Shown here: positions 28,445 to 36,346 of the stretch, in pieces
How the letters are laid out: each line of letters begins with the position of its first letter
Position numbering within the stretch: position 1 is the first letter of the stretch
DNA from: Verrucomicrobiota bacterium
GTDB lineage: Bacteria > Verrucomicrobiota > Lentisphaeria > JABSQK01 > JAJFLO01
Assembly (NCBI GenBank): GCA_021772615.1
Contig: JAJFLQ010000104.1
Coordinates: forward strand, 83,873 to 147,872
Length of the DNA: 64,000 nucleotides
Reading direction: 5' to 3'
Notes under the pieces: model-generated
The model's database searches: none
What the model saw: the letters and a program-made list of their open reading frames with translations, nothing else
What the model was told of the DNA's origin: nothing
Program-made: the position numbers and the translations under genes

Positions 28445-29950
28445 TTACGGCGTCGACGCTTGACCATTAAGGCGATAAAGGTGCCATGGCCACCCGGATA
28501 ATCCGCCTCCGGGAAATGTACGGTCAAACACATATTCCGCGTGCACGCCGTTCGCGGACTCTCGGATTTTCGGTGGGGGTGCGTTCGCTCCATGGACAAT
28601 AAACCAGTCGGGCGGCTGCCGTCGCAGGCGATCGATAGTGACATAGTCGATCGCTTTACGTACATGGGTGCTGTAAAACGACAGCAGGAGACTGTTGCGA
28701 ATATCATGGTCGGAGCCGACGCGAACGATATTTCCCGCCGTTTGCTGTTCCATGTAGCGGAGTGCATCCAGGTATTGGCCGCGGCCGTGACCAATGAAGG
28801 CGCGGATGTTGGCAACATTACCGGCGATGCCGGCGATCAGAAGCAGGCCGATCATGAACCGCCACCGCGGCACAGTCGGTCGATGCGGCTCCGCGACGCA
28901 GGTCACTTCCGTTCCCGTCAGGACATCGGCGATCTCGATTGCCAGCAGGTGGTAAATGAATACGACACTGATCAGGAAGTACCGTACAAACAACACCTCC
29001 GGCCTAAGTGCCAGGATAAGCAGTAGGGGCGAGCCGACGACTGCGGTGACATAAAACACCCAGATCGTTGTGTCGCGTCGTCGACTGCGATTTACTGCCG
29101 CGACGAACGCAATACCCGCGAGAAGCGCCGTCGCTCTTGCAATGCCGGCCGTGCCGTTGTCATCCATCGGGCCGCCGGCTGTGAGGGAAAGTGTGGAGAC
29201 CACGATATCCAGGTACGCCGATGTAGGACCCGATGCCGGCGGAAGATGGCGGGCGAAAATGAGGTAGTACGCTCCCACTATCATTGCGCTGATGGCGTGG
29301 AGCGCGACGACAGGCATGACAGGTTCAGCGCGCGAACGGCGATGTAACACATGCGCCGCCGACCATGCGAACGTGCCGGCATATGCGTGGATGATCGTGA
29401 GGTGCGCCGTCAAGCCGATGGTCAGACTGGTGAGGTAGAGGATGGCCCATCGCCATCGTGGTTGGTGGTGAAAGCGCTCGATCGATGTGACGCATAGCAA
29501 TGCGCAAATGAGCATCGGCGCATATCCCCGCGCCTCTGATGCGTATACTGTCAAGATATACGATGGTCCAGCCAACAGGCAGAAACATGCGGCTGCCCGC
29601 GGCCGCGACCGGTACCAGCATGGTGCCAACACGATTGTCAGGATACCGGTCGCAAGGGCAAGAGCGCGATATGAAGGCCACGGTCTTTCAGGGCCCAGGA
29701 GATACATAAACCCGCTGTTTAGGGGGTGATTGTTGTCGTTGTGCAGCGTCAGGAGAATATCGGCGAATGACGGGCACTGCCGCACGAGGTAGTATGACAC
29801 GACTTCGTCCATCCAGAAATCCGTAAAAACTCCTGCAATGCGAACGCCGATGCCAAACGTGACGACCGCAGCAACAGCTGCGTAAGACAGGCGTTGCACA
29901 ACAAGGGAGACACCGGGGGCAGGTTGCGCTGTATGCGAATGTGTCGTCAT
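28445..29950 (-). CDS. GT-C type membrane glycosyltransferase (ArnT/PMT-like)
   Basis: This 501-residue polytopic membrane protein has roughly ten hydrophobic helices. After the first one comes 'FWMDEVVSYYLV' with the Asp48-Glu49 pair expected in the first periplasmic loop of GT-C glycosyltransferases, which use polyprenyl-phosphate sugars. 'NDNNHPLNSGFMYLL' follows, in the position of the second conserved loop. The C-terminal 60 residues are soluble and lie outside the membrane. The acceptor is unknown; lipid A, a lipid or a protein are all possible. The gene is not in an evident operon. Confidence 0.75.
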   Translation of the reverse strand: MTTHSHTAQPAPGVSLVVQRLSYAAVAAVVTFGIGVRIAGVFTDFWMDEVVSYYLVRQCPSFADILLTLHNDNNHPLNSGFMYLLGPERPWPSYRALALATGILTIVLAPCWYRSRPRAAACFCLLAGPSYILTVYASEARGYAPMLICALLCVTSIERFHHQPRWRWAILYLTSLTIGLTAHLTIIHAYAGTFAWSAAHVLHRRSRAEPVMPVVALHAISAMIVGAYYLIFARHLPPASGPTSAYLDIVVSTLSLTAGGPMDDNGTAGIARATALLAGIAFVAAVNRSRRRDTTIWVFYVTAVVGSPLLLILALRPEVLFVRYFLISVVFIYHLLAIEIADVLTGTEVTCVAEPHRPTVPRWRFMIGLLLIAGIAGNVANIRAFIGHGRGQYLDALRYMEQQTAGNIVRVGSDHDIRNSLLLSFYSTHVRKAIDYVTIDRLRRQPPDWFIVHGANAPPPKIRESANGVHAEYVFDRTFPGGGLSGWPWHLYRLNGQASTP

Positions 29951-30017
29951 CGAACGTTGAAGTCGCTGAATATGCGGCAGTTTGATAGGATCATGGCGAC
30001 GTTGTCGCGTTGAAACA

Positions 30018-30371
30018 TTAGTGACCTTCGATGCGCGGTGACACGATCATGAACGAACCGGTCAGGACCAAAGCATCAATGCAGTGATACTGGAGGTAAG
30101 CAGGCGCATCAGGACTTATGACAGGCAGGCAGGGTGAATCAGACCATGGCGCAACCAGATGGCGGTGCAGATACGTGGGGCGGAACAGCCACGTAACGGC
30201 AACCAGTGTGATCGCGAAGGCCGGCCCGTAGTCGCGGTCAATGAAGCTGAAAATCATTCCGAGGAATACAAGCGCGCCGGCCGCGGCGGCGAGCAACCCG
30301 CATCGTGTCCTCGCGACACACGACCATTGTGGCGTCGGGATCCGCTCACCGTCCATTTCCCAACTGTCCAC
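30018..30371 (-). CDS. small membrane protein of unknown function
   Basis: A GTG start at 30371 is preceded by GGAGAGG (30384-30390) at a spacing of about 12; an ATG five codons later is an alternative. The 117-residue product has two hydrophobic stretches near residues 28-45 and 50-65 (the first is 'LLAAAAGALVFLGMIF'), separated by a short charged loop, and then a hydrophilic region ending in another short hydrophobic patch. I do not recognise a family. It lies between a GT-C transferase on the same strand and the chemosensory operon on the other. A real gene is plausible but not certain. Confidence 0.45.
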   Translation of the reverse strand: MDSWEMDGERIPTPQWSCVARTRCGLLAAAAGALVFLGMIFSFIDRDYGPAFAITLVAVTWLFRPTYLHRHLVAPWSDSPCLPVISPDAPAYLQYHCIDALVLTGSFMIVSPRIEGH

Positions 30372-30554
30372 TATACTTGATAAACCTCTCCACGCCGTCT
30401 ACTATACCCCTCGTATTGAGGTTAACCACAAGATCCGGTACGACAATATGTGCCGACAGATTGGCAATGCGTTTCGGCTGTTACTGCTATGTTGACCCGC
30501 GGAAAGACCGGGCAGCAGGCCACAGATTCGAACCAGGTTCGGAGACAACGAACT

Positions 30555-31082
30555 ATGACAGGCGCAAGAGAAGAAAAGACGACGGTCATCCTTGAGAAGA
30601 TCAAGAAGCGCAAGTCGCTTGATCAAGTCGTTGACGTCAACGAGGCCACGATAAAACTCGTCATCGTGACAATGATGAACGAACCCTATGCTTTTCTGGG
30701 TCGTCATGTTCGAGAGATCCTGCGATACGTCAAGATAAATTTCGTGCCCGGCGCCCCGGATTACGTACTTGGAATCATCAACCTCCGTGGCGACATTGAA
30801 TCGGTGATCGACATACATCGTCTGCTGGAGCTTCCCGAATTGCGGCCGATTGCGACAAGTCGAATCGTGATCGCCGAAGACAGTGGCATTCGATCGGGCA
30901 TTCTGGTTGGATCTGTCGACGATGTGATCGATGTACCGGAGAGCGTCGTCAACGAGTCTATCACTACACTGAGCGAAGGAATCCGTGACTTCGTGGTAGG
31001 GGAGGTGGTCCTTGGCGAGCGTTCTGTCACCATTCTCGATATCGGCAAGATATTTGCCCAGCACCTGGCGCGTTCTTCCTGA
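30555..31082 (+). CDS. cheW: CheW-type coupling protein
   Basis: The ATG at 30555 has GGAG (30541-30544) upstream; a longer frame to 30450 has no ribosome site. The 175-residue protein is a CheW domain ('YAFLGRHVREILRYVKINFVPG' region, 'PDYVLGIINLRGDIESVIDI', 'VLVGSVDDVIDVP'), the SH3-like adaptor that joins chemoreceptors to the CheA kinase. A charged N-terminal extension of about 30 residues with 'KTTVILEKIKKRK' precedes the domain and may form a helix. It opens the operon cheW, cheW-like, mcp, cheB, cheR, cheA. Confidence 0.9.
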   Translation: MTGAREEKTTVILEKIKKRKSLDQVVDVNEATIKLVIVTMMNEPYAFLGRHVREILRYVKINFVPGAPDYVLGIINLRGDIESVIDIHRLLELPELRPIATSRIVIAEDSGIRSGILVGSVDDVIDVPESVVNESITTLSEGIRDFVVGEVVLGERSVTILDIGKIFAQHLARSS

Positions 31083-31153
31083 TTGCCGCCGCTGCTTAAT
31101 ATGCAATCCCGGCCGGAATCGGGCCGGCAACAATAACGTGGCCTGTCACAATC

Positions 31154-31570
31154 ATGATGCGTGCACAAGAGTCGCAGATTCTTGATCCGGCGGAATCTGA
31201 AATCTTTACATACCTGTTGTTCTCGGTAACCGGCATACGCTTCGGCGTGGACACGCAACAGGTGTCGGCGATTCTGGAAAGGCAAGAGGCGGAGGATGTA
31301 GCGCTCCCCTGTATTGCCGCGGATGCGGCATTGTCCATTGAGCAGGGTGTTGTCGCCTACCACCAGCCCAAGGTACTTCTAATACGGCATGCAGATCGCT
31401 TTGGTTTACTGGTCGACAGTCCCGAAGAGATTGTCGATGTAACTATTGATGCGCTGCGGCCACTGCCCGAATTGTGGCGTACCGCCAGGATCGAAACCCC
31501 TATTTGGGGTGTATTATTGTATCGTGGCGATATAGTTTTGTTGATCGACAGCCACAAAATAACGCGATAA
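31154..31570 (+). CDS. second, short CheW-like protein
   Basis: This 138-residue protein contains one CheW domain ('YLLFSVTGIRFGVDTQQVSAIL', 'LLIRHADRFGLLVDSPEEIVDV', 'WGVLLYRGDIVLLID'). It is shorter and more diverged than the cheW upstream and lacks the well-conserved 'GIINLRG' core, so its binding partners may differ. Similar short forms tune array composition in alternative chemosensory systems. It starts with tandem ATGs (31154, 31157) about 70 bases after the first cheW, without a strong ribosome site, and ends 30 bases before the mcp start. Confidence 0.75.
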   Translation: MMRAQESQILDPAESEIFTYLLFSVTGIRFGVDTQQVSAILERQEAEDVALPCIAADAALSIEQGVVAYHQPKVLLIRHADRFGLLVDSPEEIVDVTIDALRPLPELWRTARIETPIWGVLLYRGDIVLLIDSHKITR

Positions 31571-31599
31571 CGACCACTAAACCTGGAAAGGAATTTTTC

Positions 31600-33681
31600 A
31601 TGTCTAATCTTGTAGAGACAATCAAGGATCGGCTCAATGGTCTGCGAAAGCGCTCATACACAGTAAGGTCGCGGATAATTTTTTGTTTCATCGTAATCGC
31701 GGCAGTGCCGTGCATTGTGCTGGGAATGACAGCGTATGTAATGCAAAAAGATGTCCTCACTACGGAGGCGTTTCAAAGCCAGACCAGCGAGCTCGATGAA
31801 AAACTCAAGGATCTCGATACATATCTCAACGAGGTAAAGGTCGATGCCGAGGAGATGTCTGATCGCTTTACCATGCAGAAGCTGGTCGAGGCGATTTCTA
31901 ATCGCGAGGACGAAGCTGAGGTAGAGTGGTTTCGACATGTGCGGGAAGACATCACACGATTCGGCAATCTGCGGAAGCGCTATGTTCGCATACAGCTGTT
32001 GGACAATACGGGACAGGAGACGATACGCATTGATTTCGAAGGCGATAACGCCATTGTCCAGCCGCCAAACAAGTTACGTAATCTCGCCGGGAAGCCGTAC
32101 GTAGAGGCAACACTCGGCCTAACACGCGACGAAGCCATCATAATTCCGTTATTGTCGCATAATCCGCAGATTCCAAAGGACGGCTTTGAGTCTCCCGTGA
32201 TCCGTTGCGGGCGCCCGGTATTCACCCCGGCCGGGATAAAGGTCGGCATCGTTATACTCACGGCAAAAGCAGATCGCTTCCTGTCACAATTTGGTTCCGT
32301 ACCGAAAGGAAAGGGCCGGATGATGCTTATCGATCCGTTGGGCTACTTTCTCTATCATCCATATCCCGAGATGCAGCAGAACTGGGCGATCAACCAGAAT
32401 AACGTGAAATTTCAGGAGTATTACGACAACGACCGTATTCTGCAGGATATGCTGGAGAAACAGATCGGTATGGTGAAGGATCACTCCGACGAATTTCTTG
32501 CCTACCAGAAAATCATGTATAATACATCGCGTCCGAGCGATTTCTGGATCGGTATCTACACGCAGAAAAAGAGTGACGTCATTCAGCCCGTCAACGACTT
32601 CAAGGTGAATTTTCTGTGGCAAATGCTGGTCACCGCTGTGCTTGTCTTCATCTTCGGTATATATCAGGTTCAGCTGATTACGCGGCCGTTACAGCAGGTC
32701 GTTGATGTAGCAAAGTCGATTGGAAGGGGCGACCTTAACGTCAACAAGCTGAATTACGACACGGACGACGAGATCGGGATTCTCGCCTCGACCTTCGACT
32801 CGATGGTCGATACACTGCGCGCGAGTATCAACTCCATGGCGAACGCGGCAGAAGAGTTGACGGATTCGTCCCGCGATATTTCATCGAGCCTGCAGGAGCA
32901 ATCGTCGATCGTCGCCGAGCAGTCGACCTCGCTTACGCAGATCACGGCGACCCTGGAAGAATTGTCGACGTCATCGACGCAGATCGCCGACAACGCCGAC
33001 TCGGTCGTCGATATTTCTGCGGGCGCCCTGGGGCAGGCAGAGCTTGGCGTGACATCGATCGAAGAGATCAAGTCCAAGATGGATGAAATCGCAGATGACA
33101 ATCGTGGCAGTGTCCGCGAGATCGTGGAATTGGGTAAGAAATCAAAGGAAATCGGTAAGGTCATGGAAATCATTAATAATATTGCCGACCAGACCAAGCT
33201 CATCGCGTTTAACGCCGCAATCGAAGCGTCGAGCGCGGGAGAGGCAGGAAAGCGCTTTGGCGTCGTCGCAGTCGAGATACGTCGTCTTGCGGATAATGTA
33301 ATGAGTTCCACCGGTGAGATCGAGAGCCGCATTGAAGAAATCCAGCAGGCGATCCATGGCCTGGTGATCGACTCCGAAAAAGGCGCGAAGCGGATTGCAG
33401 AGGGCACGGGCCTGGCCGCGGAAACCTTGTCGAAACTCGAGAGTCTCGTTGAAGGCGCCACGTCCACCAACGAAGCTGCAGACCAGATTTCTCACTCAAT
33501 ACAACAGCAGAAAACTGCTACCGGGCAGGTCGTATCGGCATTGAAGGAGATCGAGCAAGGGATCCAGCAAACGTCCGTATCGATTAAGCAGACCACCACC
33601 GTTACCCGTCGATTGACCGATTCTTCAAATGTGCTGCAGAACCTGGTAGACAATTACAGCGTCGATCAGACGCGGTTTTGA
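31600..33681 (+). CDS. methyl-accepting chemotaxis protein with periplasmic sensor
   Basis: The start at 31600 has GGAAAGGA just upstream. The 693-residue receptor has a first membrane helix (about 24-47), a large periplasmic sensor of about 290 residues that looks like a double Cache domain, and a second helix (338-360). A HAMP linker ('LITRPLQQVVDVAKSIGRGDL') and a long coiled-coil signalling domain follow. The hairpin tip at about 530-555 is 'DQTKLIAFNAAIEASSAGEAG'. Gln and Glu pairs typical of methylation sites lie on both arms. The C terminus has no tryptophan-containing pentapeptide for CheR docking. It is the only receptor in the window and the first candidate for what this pathway senses; the ligand is unknown. 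Confidence 0.92.
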   Translation: MSNLVETIKDRLNGLRKRSYTVRSRIIFCFIVIAAVPCIVLGMTAYVMQKDVLTTEAFQSQTSELDEKLKDLDTYLNEVKVDAEEMSDRFTMQKLVEAISNREDEAEVEWFRHVREDITRFGNLRKRYVRIQLLDNTGQETIRIDFEGDNAIVQPPNKLRNLAGKPYVEATLGLTRDEAIIIPLLSHNPQIPKDGFESPVIRCGRPVFTPAGIKVGIVILTAKADRFLSQFGSVPKGKGRMMLIDPLGYFLYHPYPEMQQNWAINQNNVKFQEYYDNDRILQDMLEKQIGMVKDHSDEFLAYQKIMYNTSRPSDFWIGIYTQKKSDVIQPVNDFKVNFLWQMLVTAVLVFIFGIYQVQLITRPLQQVVDVAKSIGRGDLNVNKLNYDTDDEIGILASTFDSMVDTLRASINSMANAAEELTDSSRDISSSLQEQSSIVAEQSTSLTQITATLEELSTSSTQIADNADSVVDISAGALGQAELGVTSIEEIKSKMDEIADDNRGSVREIVELGKKSKEIGKVMEIINNIADQTKLIAFNAAIEASSAGEAGKRFGVVAVEIRRLADNVMSSTGEIESRIEEIQQAIHGLVIDSEKGAKRIAEGTGLAAETLSKLESLVEGATSTNEAADQISHSIQQQKTATGQVVSALKEIEQGIQQTSVSIKQTTTVTRRLTDSSNVLQNLVDNYSVDQTRF

Positions 33682-33684
33682 TCC

Positions 33685-34722
33685 GTGACCGGTGACGCGA
33701 GAAAATGCAAGGTCTTGATCGTCGACGACAGCGCAACGGTCCGTGAGTTGCTGGGAGATATGTTGCGCAGCGATAGCGGGATACAGGTCGTCGGATCGGC
33801 TGCCAACGGTCGTGAAGCCATTGAGCAGGTCGCCCGTCTGCGACCCGACATTGTTACGACCGATATCAGCATGCCCGTTATGGACGGGCTCGAAGCAATC
33901 GGCCATATCATGGCACAGCATCCGGTGCCGATCCTGGTGATCTCGGATATTAAAGATTCGACCGTGGCATTTGCCGCTCTGTCACAGGGCGCTCTTGAGG
34001 TTCTGCCCAAAACTGACATACAACCCGAGAAATCCGGGCAGTTGATACGAAAGGTCAAGCTGCTTTCGAAGATCAAGGTCATTCGGCACATCCGCAATAC
34101 CGACTCGATCAACCAGACAGTGATCACCGCCAAACGGCAGGTGTTTGACAGTTCTGACTTCGAAAAGGTCATCGTAATCGCAAGTTCCACCGGTGGTCCC
34201 AAGGCGCTGTCCGTGGCGCTGTCGAAGGTGCCGATTGACTATCCGTTTCCTGTTCTTGTTGCGCAGCATATCGAAAACAGCTTCGTTCCCAGCCTGATTG
34301 ACTGGATTGACAAAGTATCGCCTCTCAGAGTCAAACTCGGTGAGGAGCTGGATCGAATTGAAGCCGGTACTATCTATATTTCACCCGGTGATCGTAACAT
34401 GATAGTGGCACCCGGCGGATTTGTTCGTTTCGCGGCGAAGGTGCCTGGCGAATTGATTCATCCGTCATGTGATAAGCTCCTGTCGACCGCTGCTGATGTG
34501 TTCGGTAGCCGCTGTATCGGCGTAATTCTCACCGGCATGGGCGATGACGGCGCCGTCGGCATGCGCCGAATAAAGGCGGCAGGCGGCGCCACGATTGCGC
34601 AGGATGAAGCGACATCTATTGTGTTTGGCATGCCGAACGAGGCCATAAAATCCGGCTGTGTCGACACGGTCCTGTCGATTGATGACATAGGTCGGTACTT
34701 GCGGCGACTCGCATATACCTGA
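33685..34722 (+). CDS. cheB: chemoreceptor methylesterase CheB
   Basis: The start is GTG, 3 bases after the mcp stop; the receiver domain begins almost at once ('KVLIVDDSATVRELL'), so no later start is possible. The 345-residue protein has an N-terminal receiver with Asp in 'VTTDISMPVMDG'. The C-terminal methylesterase has its triad: Ser in 'IASSTGGPKAL', His in 'VAQHIENSF', and Asp in 'LTGMGDDGAVG'. It removes receptor methyl groups when phosphorylated by CheA and so provides adaptation with CheR. Its position between mcp and cheR is typical. Confidence 0.93.
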   Translation: MTGDARKCKVLIVDDSATVRELLGDMLRSDSGIQVVGSAANGREAIEQVARLRPDIVTTDISMPVMDGLEAIGHIMAQHPVPILVISDIKDSTVAFAALSQGALEVLPKTDIQPEKSGQLIRKVKLLSKIKVIRHIRNTDSINQTVITAKRQVFDSSDFEKVIVIASSTGGPKALSVALSKVPIDYPFPVLVAQHIENSFVPSLIDWIDKVSPLRVKLGEELDRIEAGTIYISPGDRNMIVAPGGFVRFAAKVPGELIHPSCDKLLSTAADVFGSRCIGVILTGMGDDGAVGMRRIKAAGGATIAQDEATSIVFGMPNEAIKSGCVDTVLSIDDIGRYLRRLAYT

Positions 34723-34802
34723 ACAACTTGATTCCGTACCGCTTATCGCATCCGCCGCGACGCATGTACGGCAAGTGACACTATCGAAACCCGGTTCCGC
34801 TG

Positions 34803-36266
34803 ATGGACATTTCACTGTTCGCAGACCTAATAAAAAACAGCAGTGGTCTCACTGTTTCCGAAAGCAAATTCGGTCACCTGACGAGCGCCGTGAAGGCGCG
34901 TATGGATCACCACGGACTGACGTCGCACAATCAATACCTGATGACGTTGCGGAACGACCGGGAGGAGGCCAAACATCTGATCGACCTGGTCACGATCAAC
35001 GAAAGCTATTTTTTTCGTGAGGTCGCACATTTCAATGTGGCTGTGAACCGTGTTTTTCCAGGCCTGCGAAGCGGTGCCACTGCTGGCAGGATCCAGCTGC
35101 TGAGCGCCGGATGCGCTGGTGGTGAGGAACCCTATTCGCTGCTTATTGCTCTGGTCGAGAGGTATGGGTATGCTGTGCTTGAGCGTGTAACCGTTACCGG
35201 GATTGATATCGACCGGCGTACCATCCAGAAGGCGCGTGAAGGCGCTTACACGAGACATTCTTTCCGTGGCGTCGAGGAGGCGCTTCGCGATAAATATTTT
35301 GTCCGCGAGTCCGAGAATCGGTTTTCCGTCGTTGTTGACCTTCGTAACCAGGTAGAATTCGTCGAAGTGAATCTTTTGGAGTTGCCTGAGTGCTACACGA
35401 ACGCCAGGTTCGATTTGATCTTCTACCGAAACGTATCGATTTACTTCGATCCGGATGTGCAGCGGATGGTATTCCGGAAGCTTGCAGAAGGCCTGCGTGA
35501 CGGCGGCCACCTATTCATGAGTTCTGCAGAGACAATGCTGCACGATCTTGGTTATCTCGAGTTGGCGAAAATCGACGATGTCTTTTGCTTTCGCAAGACG
35601 GTAACACCCGCGCCAAGCCGTCGCGGGCCCAGGTATGCGACACCGGAACGACAGCCTGTGCGACGCCGTAGTCAGGCGGCAACGCAACCACCGTCGCTGT
35701 CCGGCGATCACAACAACGCAGCCGTCGTCGCCTGTCGGCTGGCAGGCGATGATCTCGAATCCGGTGAGCGGGCGTATGGCGATGCTGTTGAAAAGGTGAA
35801 GAGGCGGGAATACGAAGCCGCGCTCACATCTCTGGAGTCGCTACCGCAGACGCATCCATTTGCGGCGCGTGCGCGCTGTCTTGCCGCTGGAATAGCAATC
35901 AATCGTGGTCGGCTGGACGACGGGCGTGCGATCTGCGAAGCCGTTATTGCGGACGACCCCTGGGTTCTTGAGAGTCACTTGCTGCTTGCACTGGTTAGTC
36001 GGCTTGAAGGCGATGTTGTGGAGGCGGTGAAAAAATTTCGCAGTGCCGTCTATATTGATCAGGCATGTTGGATCGCGCATTACTACCTCGGTGAGATGTA
36101 TGAAGAGCAGGGCGACGTTACTGCCGCTCGCAGGGAGTATGCGATCGTTGTAAAATTATTGGAAAAGGACAATGGCGACAATCGCAACTACGCCGTGCTG
36201 TTTGCGTTATCGTTTCCGTTACAGGAAGTCATGCAGATGTGCCGCCGCCGCATTGCGGCCATGTAG
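34803..36266 (+). CDS. cheR: chemoreceptor methyltransferase CheR with C-terminal TPR repeats
   Basis: The first 280 residues are CheR: an N-terminal helical domain, the SAM-binding 'LLSAGCAGGEEPYSLLIAL', and 'DLIFYRNVSIYFDPDVQRMVF'. After an Arg/Pro-rich linker, residues about 325-487 form TPR-like repeats ('AARARCLAAGIAINRGRL', 'WIAHYYLGEMYEEQGD'). CheR-TPR fusions are common in non-enteric systems, where the TPR part helps receptor binding. That would suit a receptor without a docking pentapeptide, as here. The gene begins 80 bases after cheB. Confidence 0.92.
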   Translation: MDISLFADLIKNSSGLTVSESKFGHLTSAVKARMDHHGLTSHNQYLMTLRNDREEAKHLIDLVTINESYFFREVAHFNVAVNRVFPGLRSGATAGRIQLLSAGCAGGEEPYSLLIALVERYGYAVLERVTVTGIDIDRRTIQKAREGAYTRHSFRGVEEALRDKYFVRESENRFSVVVDLRNQVEFVEVNLLELPECYTNARFDLIFYRNVSIYFDPDVQRMVFRKLAEGLRDGGHLFMSSAETMLHDLGYLELAKIDDVFCFRKTVTPAPSRRGPRYATPERQPVRRRSQAATQPPSLSGDHNNAAVVACRLAGDDLESGERAYGDAVEKVKRREYEAALTSLESLPQTHPFAARARCLAAGIAINRGRLDDGRAICEAVIADDPWVLESHLLLALVSRLEGDVVEAVKKFRSAVYIDQACWIAHYYLGEMYEEQGDVTAARREYAIVVKLLEKDNGDNRNYAVLFALSFPLQEVMQMCRRRIAAM

Positions 36267-36346
36267 CAATTCGGGGAGGCTGGACGAGGTGACGTGGAAG
36301 TCGCGCGATCCAGCCAGAGTCAGAGTTCCGGCGCTGCCGGAGGTAA